Below, piece after piece: positions 56,735-64,000 of a DNA stretch of 64,000 nucleotides (positions are counted from its first letter, which is position 1; every line of letters starts with the position of its first letter). Source of the stretch: Uloborus plumipes (lineage: Eukaryota > Arthropoda > Arachnida > Araneae > Uloboridae); assembly GCA_038373865.1 (NCBI GenBank), contig JAXGGA010006514.1, positions 1 to 64,000 on the forward strand, given 5' to 3'. Both the position numbers and the translations under genes were made by a program. The notes beneath the pieces were generated by a model. It was not told where the DNA came from and ran no database searches. It saw only the letters and a program-made list of their open reading frames with translations.

Positions 56735-58052
56735 TCCGAAAAATATCGCCAAGTCCAAAAAAAAAAAAGTCAGAAAGAAACAAAAAATAAAAATTAAAAA
56801 ATTAAAAATTGGAAAGTAGGGTACTGAGATGAGGAATTTGCGTGTCGGTCGGTCTGTCTGTCTGTCTGTCCCCCCCCCCCTAACAACTTATGAATGAACA
56901 TTCCGATTTAAACGAACTTTTTTTTTGTTCGAAGGATCTCGGTAATGATACTTCATTAACCGTATTTAAATTTTCAATTCGAGCATTTTTTCGTTCAACA
57001 TTGAACCGTTTAAACAAGCTGTCACCCTTAAGAACTTTTGAGTGAACAGTCTAATTTAAACAAACTTTTTTTTGTTCGTAGGGTCTAAGCAAGGATACTT
57101 CATTACCGTATTTAAATTTTCCATTTGAACATTTTTTCGTTCAACATTGAACCGTTCAAGCAACCTTTCCCCACCTAATAACTTTTAAGTGAACCGTCCA
57201 AATTGAATAAACCTTTTTTTGTTCGAAAGATCTCGGAGAGGCTCATTCCCATATTTCGCTGCTTGATTTGAACAATTTTTTGTTCAATGTTGAACCGTTC
57301 AGAAAAAAACTTAACATTAGAGCCTACGGGGAAATTTAAGTTGAATGCTGATCCTGAACTTACAGCGGATTTCCTTCAAACTAACTTTGTAAGAAAATGG
57401 TTTTAATAAATAATGTATGTAAAGTACTTCTCTGAATAATCTTCTGTGAGGACTCTGATTCCAACTCCGACTCCGCAAACATGGCGGAAATGCAGGCTCG
57501 GAAAAAATGACTAACTGTGCAGACGATTTTTTGTTTATTTATTCATTTGTTTTATTTTATTTATCATAATTATTTTTTTTTTGGCAGACGAGTTTTTTGT
57601 AACAAAAGTTTTTCATTCACGAGGGCATTTTTTCTTTATTTATATTTAGCAACTAGCAACGGATTAAAAATGAAATTCGAGACATTTTATTAACGGACGA
57701 GTTTTTTTTTTTTTTTTTTGATAAAATGTGCTTTGATGTTCTTTGTTCTTTTATTTTTTTTTTTTGTTTGAAAACGATTGAGGAATTTTTCTACTGAAGA
57801 ACTGTAACAGTTACATTCTTTAAAAGGTGCGACAAAACTTTATTTATTCATTTAGTTACTTTTACCTGTCTATTTCATCTGATGAGAAGGGTATATTTTG
57901 CTTTTAGAAATCAGCTTGAAGTGTTAAAAAGGTATGTTTGACATAATTTTCAGTCTGCGATAATCAAGAGAATAATGATCAGATGGTAGAATTCCGATGT
58001 CGATGTACGGGAAAGTAGGCTCGTTTAGTTCTTGACAGAACTTCTTGTTAAC
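56735..58052 (-). repeat. Large interspersed repeat, copy B
   Basis: Reverse-complement relative of 27175-29567, without the 875-bp insertion and with about three tandem units of about 145 bp (56885-57305) where copy A has about four. A GTCGGTCGGTCTGTCTGTCT simple repeat and a C run sit at about 56845-56880. Non-coding. Confidence 0.75.
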
Positions 58053-58149
58053 TGGTGCTAAGATGCTTTGTTCACATCAGAATTTTTTCTTTCATTGGAA
58101 AGATATATTACTTTATTTTTCAAGTCTTTGTCCCTTTAGCATCTACTAT

Positions 58150-58797
58150 AGGGTCTTTCCATAGAAATGTCACCCTCAGCCGAAGAAAAAAAATACCGAA
58201 TTAAAAATAAGTATAAAAATATAAATGAATAAATGAAAATCATACAACATAAGAAGTTAAAAAATTGAAAAGGTATTGTTATTATCACTGAGATTAGCCA
58301 TAATAAATAGTTTGTAATGTGTCTACTGCTTGTTATTCGATGGTTACGTTAGTCACGTTACGTTAGTCACACGCAATCTTGAGTAAAAGTGACACTTAAG
58401 GCTAAAAAACATTAAGGTTTAATAAATGTGCTTTATGTTTTTACAAGCCAACTTTACACATTTTTCAAATATGTCATTCAATTTTTAACACTTGCTTAAC
58501 TTTGAGAAATTTTTGTCTCACAACATGAGCATTCATTTTCAGGGTTGCAAAAATGTTATGTTAGTCACACTGCTATCTCGGTTGAAAATTTTCTACTGTC
58601 AGTAATTTTGTTTTAATTTTGTAATTCTGTTAGTAATTTTGTAATTCTGTTTGTGTTCGCAGAAATGATACATAGATACCATGTATATTGTAAATCCACC
58701 AGCATAACTAAAAAATATTTTTTACCTCTTAAGTTACAAGTAAAAACAGTTACAAAATCAGCTCTGAATGTTACGTTAGTCACTGTGGAATTACCCT
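58150..58797 (-). repeat. Interspersed repeat with GTTACGTTAGTCAC motifs, copy 2
   Basis: Reverse complement of 1516-2330 without the MITE. Landmarks are ATGTTACGTTAGTCACTGTG at 58768 and GTTACGTTAGTCACGTTACG at 58343. It lies about 100 bp from copy B of the other large repeat. Confidence 0.72.
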
Positions 58798-58913
58798 ATA
58801 ACAAAAAGCATTATAATAAAAAACATGAAATCAAATTTTATTTATCATATAGACAGATTTCACGAGAAATGTGTTGTCAAAACCCTCACCGAAACAATAG
58901 TCTGGTTACGGCC

Positions 58914-59532
58914 CTAATACAGGGTGTTCCGTTTTAACTGTCATGGCATTTATTTTCGGAACCGTTCATCCTAGATGTCCAACTGCAAAAATGCCCAAAA
59001 TGAGTTGCTGTGTTTCGATATTATAAGTTAGAAACGAAAAATAAATGTAGTCAAAGAATACAAAATCTAACTTTACATACGAACTCCAGGCAACGCCTCC
59101 TAAATACTAAATGCCTGCAACTTTCTGGCTTTTAGCACAGCGCAAAGTTTCGTCCTTGGTTCACGATACACTGCCATCTACCGGAGTTCTTCGAGAAATT
59201 AACGATTGGTTCATTTCTGAATTTGAATTTAAAAATTAACCAATCAAAAAATAACAACGGCATTATCGGATTGCCGCAAGGTGGCGCTTAAAGTGGAACC
59301 AACGACGACCGTAGCAAAGCAAATGTACTAGGCATTTGGTATTTAGGAGGCGTTACTAATACAAGGTGTTCCGTTTTAACTGTCATGGCCTTTATTTTCG
59401 GAAACGTTCATTATAGGTGTCCAACTGCAAAAACGCCCAAAACGAGTTGCTGTGTTTCGATATTATAAGTTAGAAACGAAAAATAAATTTAATCAAAGAA
59501 TACAAAATCTAACTTTACATGCGGACTCCAGG
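58914..59532 (+). repeat. Two 177-bp direct repeats flanking a MITE
   Basis: 58914-59090 and 59356-59532 are near-identical and of equal length, starting CTAATACA(G/A)GGTGTTCCG and ending GACTCCAGG or GAACTCCAGG. The MITE 59092-59354 occupies the space between. GGTGTTCCGTTTTAACTGTC and TGAGTTGCTGTGTTTCGATA-like blocks mark both copies. Confidence 0.85.
59092..59354. mobile_element. 263-bp MITE with AACGCCTCCTAAATAC ends
   Basis: The left end AACGCCTCCTAAATACTAAA and the inverse of the right end (…TTTGGTATTTAGGAGGCGTT) differ at about one position over 24 bp. No clear target duplication. Internal features include CACTGCCATCTACCGGAG and GCAAGGTGGCGCTTAAAG. Superfamily unknown. Confidence 0.78.
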
Positions 59533-59861
59533 TCACCTAACTTATATTTAGGAAAAATTCTCCATTGAAAAATAATTCCAACACAAGAAAATTTAAAAGA
59601 TTTGTGATTAAAACTCGACAAGATATTCGAGCTTAATTTTACGGGCCCTTGCAAAAAGTGTGATCCGGACGAGTTGTCGTTTCGGTAGAATGACCGGTTG
59701 TCATGCTACTGAGAGACGGCGCGGGATCTCTAGATGGAAGCATACCGCTTCATTTTAAGATAAGTAGGATCAATCAGAACATTTATATTTCAAACTTATT
59801 TAGTTCATTAAAGATTTTACTACCAACTTGATCTCTCCGATTAGTCAAAGAGCGATACTAC

Positions 59862-60033
59862 ACTGCAAGGTTTCTTGACGAAAATATCGTGACGTCAGCG
59901 TGACGTTAGCCTATGAAAAACAAGCTAGATGAAACGTCACAGCCTACTTGGCGAATTAGAGGAGATCGCTGACTGCTTGTGAGCTCTTATTGGCTCCGCC
60001 CGTAGTGACGTTCAGTGTCAACTTAAGTTGTGG
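59862..60033 (+). repeat. Internal module of the 24276 MITE, present without its ends
   Basis: It shares ATCGTGACGTCAGCGT, GAAACGTCACAGCCTACTTG and GGAGATCGCTGACTGCTTGT with the interior of 24276-24579, but lacks the GAATTCAAGTGAAAC termini. It may be an older, independent repeat captured by the MITE. Confidence 0.7.
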
Positions 60034-60544
60034 TAGGTTTAGTATAGCAACTGTTTAGTATAGCAACGTTTTCGAGTGACAATTTTAAGACATGTGGCTT
60101 TTTAATATATCTTTCCCCATGCTCTTCTGAGCAGTATGCGGAGTGTCTGCTGGCTGAGAGGGGTTCCGTTTTCTACTTGACATCACATTTTTGCTGGTAA
60201 AAACAGTGATTAACCATTCTAGGGCAATTAGAAACTTTATATCATGTAATATATCGATGGAAAGCTCTATTTCTTGCCTTCCCAATGGTTTTTAAAATTC
60301 TTATTCAACGACAGTAGAAATCTAAACCTTGGCATTATTACTTATCTTGCCATATGCGTCCTTCACACCAATTTTTGTTAAAATCGGAAATGGTGCGGTG
60401 GAAAACTTTTTTCGTGATTGATTTGACGTGGAATCGCCCAAAGTTGACTCACAATTTTTTCCAGTGCAAGTGTGATGCGCAGTAAAAACCACAATCACTA
60501 TCTTCACTTCACACACTCGTGGGTCCCCCGTACCTACCACAACT

Positions 60545-60786
60545 CGTCGTTTAACCGGGATAGGGCCCTGAAGAGCGCTCTGTTCTTTTTTTGAACCAGA
60601 TCCAAGGGTCGAGCAAACCCTCGGTCCAGCACCCCCAGAGGTATCGTTTCACTTGGAGGACTTTGTGACCATTAACGTCCCCCAGCCACCATTAATCAAA
60701 ACGGTGGATCTTTGATCGGCTGGGATCGAACCCGGGTCCCTCCGGTCACGAGTCCGACGCCCTACTGATCGGGCCACTACGGCCCC
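60545..60786 (-). mobile_element. tRNA-derived SINE
   Basis: On the minus strand the head reads GGGGCCGTAGTGGCCCGATC, containing an A-box-like TGGCCCGATCAGTAGGG. A B box GGGTTCGATCCC follows with tRNA-like spacing at about 60721-60738. The tRNA-unrelated body runs to about 60545 and includes an A run (T run at 60585-60592). No target duplication was identified, so the ends are approximate. Confidence 0.75.
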
Positions 60787-60975
60787 AATTACTCTCGGCC
60801 GCCAGACATCCAGTATGCTGCTTAGAAGAGCGTAGGGAAGATATATTAAAGAGTCAGACGGTCTCAAAATTGTTGTTTCTTCGACGTTGCTAGCTCTTGG
60901 GCTAGATGCTACCAATAAAAATGAAACGATCCGTTTCCGAGCCAATGTCACCTGCCATCTCTCCGAGATCAAGCT

Positions 60976-61399
60976 TTACCCTAGCAGCATAATCTCATCG
61001 GCCGATGATCGGCCATTCATCGAAACACGATGAAATTCTCATCGGCCGATGATCGGATTCCGATGAGTTCTCATCGTTTTTTGCTCCAATATGTCTCATC
61101 GGCCAAACAGAATTCAAGCAGCAAAATCTGGTGAGTTTTGCTCAAAATACGATAAGATTTGGAACAATTTACGAGCAGTGCAGTCTCGTGCCGATGAATT
61201 TAGGTTCAATTTTGGATGCTCGGCTTATTTTCATCGGGAAAGTTGATCGGAAGGATATCGCTTTCCGATGAAAAGTAGCTCGTCGAAAACCGTGCTCGGA
61301 TACTGATCGGAACGATGTCATCGTGCGTTAAGGGATCAGTTTACGAGAATTTCGATGAGCGGCCGAGCAAAATCCGATGAGTTGATGCTACTTGGGTAA
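60976..61399. mobile_element. TIR element packed with GATCGGCCGATGA motifs
   Basis: The left end TTACCCTAGCAGCATAATCT and the right end GATGCTACTTGGGTAA are imperfect inverses. The interior repeats TCATCGGCCGATGATCGG (60997 and 61033), CCGATGAG and ATCGGA in both orientations about a dozen times. Non-coding. Target duplication is unclear. Confidence 0.65.
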
Positions 61400-61470
61400 C
61401 TTTCTGAAACTTTCAATGGCCATTTGTAAGATATGGTTTTGAAATCGAAAAAATGAATTTTTCCTTGCAG

Positions 61471-61566
61471 CGGAAGGAGCGCGGACTAAATTTTGATGTC
61501 TGGACTCTTGCCTGGACGGATGAGGAATCAGATGACTATGTTGTTATGGAAATGTACTTTCTAAAG
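61471..61566 (+). CDS. Short exon candidate (phase 0 on both sides), unidentified
   Basis: A pyrimidine-rich acceptor TTTTTCCTTGCAG precedes a 32-codon open segment encoding RKERGLNFDVWTLAWTDEES, then DDYVVMEMYFLK, followed by donor-like AAG/GTGATA. Base composition is more balanced than the flanks and the peptide looks protein-like, but I do not recognise it. No partner exon is visible. Confidence 0.35.
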
Positions 61567-61636
61567 GTGATAAATAGTTTTAATATTGCTTCTACTAGTA
61601 CAAGATCCGGCTTGGGTTTACCTACACTCATCGAGT

Positions 61637-62200
61637 TTCCTATTATCTTTATATATAAAAATGAATGTATGTACCTATGTATATCCTTTATAAACTCAAA
61701 AACTACCTGACTGATTTCGCTAAAAATGTCACAATTTGTTTGTGTCCTCACTGGGCACATCAAGAGACCGACTAGAACAAAATCTGACTTTTTTATTCCA
61801 ATTTTAGTTGAAACTTCCATATAAAGTCCCTAATTTTTTAAAGGCTTTCCTCTTTTCAAATCTTTTTTTTTTTGTGTGTGCTTCATCTCAACTTCCCCTC
61901 GATAGCTAATTTTGCGTTTGATATTGTCTTTGCTTCACGTGGTTCTCCGAGGCTTCTCTCAATTCAAATTGTTTATGAAATGTTTCTAGCTTGAGTAATC
62001 ACATATTAACACATAATACTGTTTTTTATTTTTAAAAAGTAGAAATGCACTTTTTCAGAAAATCATCACAGATAAATAACGCATTTAAGTTTGAATTCAC
62101 GTTGTCCTTCACAGTCGCGTGGTCACAAAGAAATACCTTCTTAGATTTTACATGTTGTATTTTAAACCCGGACAACGCCGGGCATAAATAGTATGTTAAT
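61637..62200 (+). repeat. RTE-like or SINE-like repeat ending in GCCCGG…CGCCGGGC
   Basis: It starts TTTATATATAAAAATGAATG with TATAAACTCAAAAACTACCT soon after. It ends AACCCGGACAACGCCGGGCA followed by TATGTTAATATAAAA. This is the same terminal signature as the 4149 and 44220 repeats, in the opposite orientation. No RT. Confidence 0.6.
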
Positions 62201-64000
62201 ATAAAAAGGTAAATAAAAGTATTTACACATATGATGGCATAAGGACTGACTATACAAAAGTGCTCCTTTCATAGGGGTGCTCATAGGGGTGTGATTTTAA
62301 ACTTTTGAATCCGGGATGTTCATATAGAAATTTTTCTTTCGACCCAGGTAGTACGACAGTTGAACCACAGATTTATTTTCCATTGAAAAGAGAAGGTATA
62401 AACTGTCGTACCAGACGTATGAAACCTTGAAAAAATCCCCGGCTCCAAAGGGTTCGAGTGAAAATTTTAACCCCGTCCTCAAAATTAGATGAGATTTATG
62501 GTGCAACATGTGTACCACCCGGGTCCTAAAGGTTAAAATTTCAGCAATGCAGTCATTTTGCAGATTTTCTGCAGTTATTTTCAAGTTAAAAAAGGCATTT
62601 AGTAGAAAACTGCAAATTTTCTGAAGTTTTTTTGCAGAATTTTTTAAAAGCATATATTTCAGGGTGGCACAACATATAACCATTCTCTTTCGAAAATGTA
62701 GAGTTTTGAGCGGAATAAGTGTTTTTTTGTGAGCTATTTAGATCTGCTTTCAATTTCCGAAAAACTGCAGATTCTTAAAAATTTTAAAGACACCAGCAGA
62801 AAAACTGCAGTTTTACTCAACCACTGGAACTTCAAATTGCGACAACCCTAAAATTGGATCACTTTCGTTTAGATAGCCATATGCCATCGTGTTAGGAATA
62901 TATGTATCTTTATTTATATGCATAAGTTATTAAGAAACTCGATCAGGGTATATTGGGGTCAACCTAGATGGGATCTTAGACTATATTATTTCCTTACTTG
63001 AGTTTAAATGTCTTCCTCAGAGCGGGTATACCGTATAAAAGTTTTTTTTTTGTAAACCAACTGTATTTTTGTGTTTTGATGCAATGTATTTTGTTTGAAA
63101 AAAATAATATATATTTTTTCTTCTTAACTGCAGATATACTAAAAAATATCAGCAGTAAATGGGAAAAATAGATACTCCCTCCGTCCCAAATAAATCGATT
63201 TCTGCACTCTAATCCCTAAAATTTGTTGTAACATTTGAACACTCCATACTAAACATCGAAACTGATGATTTAATTATTTCATTCAAATATTTTTTAGAAA
63301 TTTCAGGGTGTTATGATATCAGTCAATATCATTTATTTACCAAGCTTTCCCTCATTTTCTCTTTAAATCAGTCAGAAAATCCAGTGACAAACAAAATTAT
63401 CAGTTATCAGTTACAACATCAAATAAGTGAGCATAACACCCTGAAAATTGCTTTAAAAATAAAGTCAAACAAAATTGCAAAATTTCTAGTATCACTAACC
63501 AGTTTACAAAATAGTCAATTTTTTAACCCCCATTGTACTATTAGTTTGGGGTAGAAAAATTCATTGAACTCCAGAGTTTAGATTCCAATTTCTAATGTTT
63601 TCCTTTTCTAATGTTGAGGTGGATATTCATGTCCAATCTTCATTCACCTTTTCAATGCCACAAAATGGATCATCATTTATAAAGTGGCACGCAGTAAGCA
63701 GGCCATCGTTGTCCAATTTTAAAGATCAAGGATAATTGACTTCATGCTCGAGAGATGGCGCAACTAGTCATTTTCACTTGCCAATTAGGATATGAGGCTG
63801 AAGGGGAAGAAATGTTCTTCAGACTCCTATATCAATCATAAAGAGGCTTAATGTCCGACCACAACACTTTTGAGCTTACATATTTTCATCGCACGTACCC
63901 CCCCCCCTTCCATGTACTCTACGTCTCTGAATGTTGATTGCAACATATTTCATTGAACATTAATGTTAAGTTATACAATTTACCTATTTTCATACATGCG
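62201..64000. other. No gene recognised; one Stowaway-like end
   Basis: 63173-63193 reads TACTCCCTCCGTCCCAAATA, resembling mariner/Stowaway termini, without an inverted partner. CAGGGTGTTATGATATCAGT near 63304 and AGCATAACACCCTG near 63428 form a small inverted pair. The minus ORF 62297-62683 has no domain. A C run lies at about 63898-63907. Confidence 0.45.

Noticed and set aside
60721..60786. A true tRNA gene on the minus strand
   Set aside because: A and B boxes are present, but the flanks continue as a SINE-like body and the arms do not form a full cloverleaf by eye.

Overview
The window is AT-rich animal nuclear DNA dominated by transposable elements. I see no bacterial, viral or organellar gene organisation. 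A CR1-type non-LTR retrotransposon (ORF1 with PHD-like finger and SGNH esterase), a copia retrotransposon primed by an initiator-tRNA half, many hAT insertions with 8-bp target duplications, pogo/Tigger-like TA elements, PIF/Harbinger-like MITEs and tRNA-derived SINEs together suggest an arthropod. A chelicerate such as a spider is my guess, but the sequence does not prove it.

Layout. 1-5 kb: interspersed repeats, two MITEs and a possible SINE. 5.0-14.6 kb: a nest of elements inside one pair of terminal inverted repeats (TIRs). A degenerate hAT (5419-8684) is split by a 2.1-kb palindromic element (6088-8190); next to it a long-inverted-repeat element (9217-13438) carries two hAT MITEs. 15.9-24.1 kb: a TIR element interrupted by a 2.0-kb TIR element (16421-18420) and by a young copia element (19192-23935). 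24-33 kb: MITEs, SINE, foldbacks, a hAT inside a Tigger-like element, and a 5'-truncated CR1 fragment. 34-42 kb: foldbacks, a nested hAT, and an intact single-exon gene on the minus strand (37261-38160) with an RRM-like, retrotransposon-ORF1-like N-terminal half.

42.9-44.1 kb: the best host gene. Two phase-compatible 3' exons on the plus strand encode the C-terminus of a probably surface-anchored protein and are followed by a polyadenylation signal. 44-50 kb: an RTE-like or SINE-like repeat, hairpins and a Tigger-like element. 50.1-54.4 kb: a nearly complete CR1 LINE with one frameshift in ORF2. 56.7-58.8 kb: inverted copies of repeats at 27-29.6 kb and 1.5-2.3 kb. They supply empty-site controls for two insertions. 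59-62 kb: MITEs, a tRNA-SINE, a possible short exon and the end of an RTE-like repeat. The last 1.8 kb shows no gene.

No new multi-gene system is evident. The most unusual content is the deep nesting of insertions whose boundaries can be read directly from TIRs, duplicated target sites and paralogous empty sites. The ORF1-like single-exon gene is the best candidate for something functionally new.
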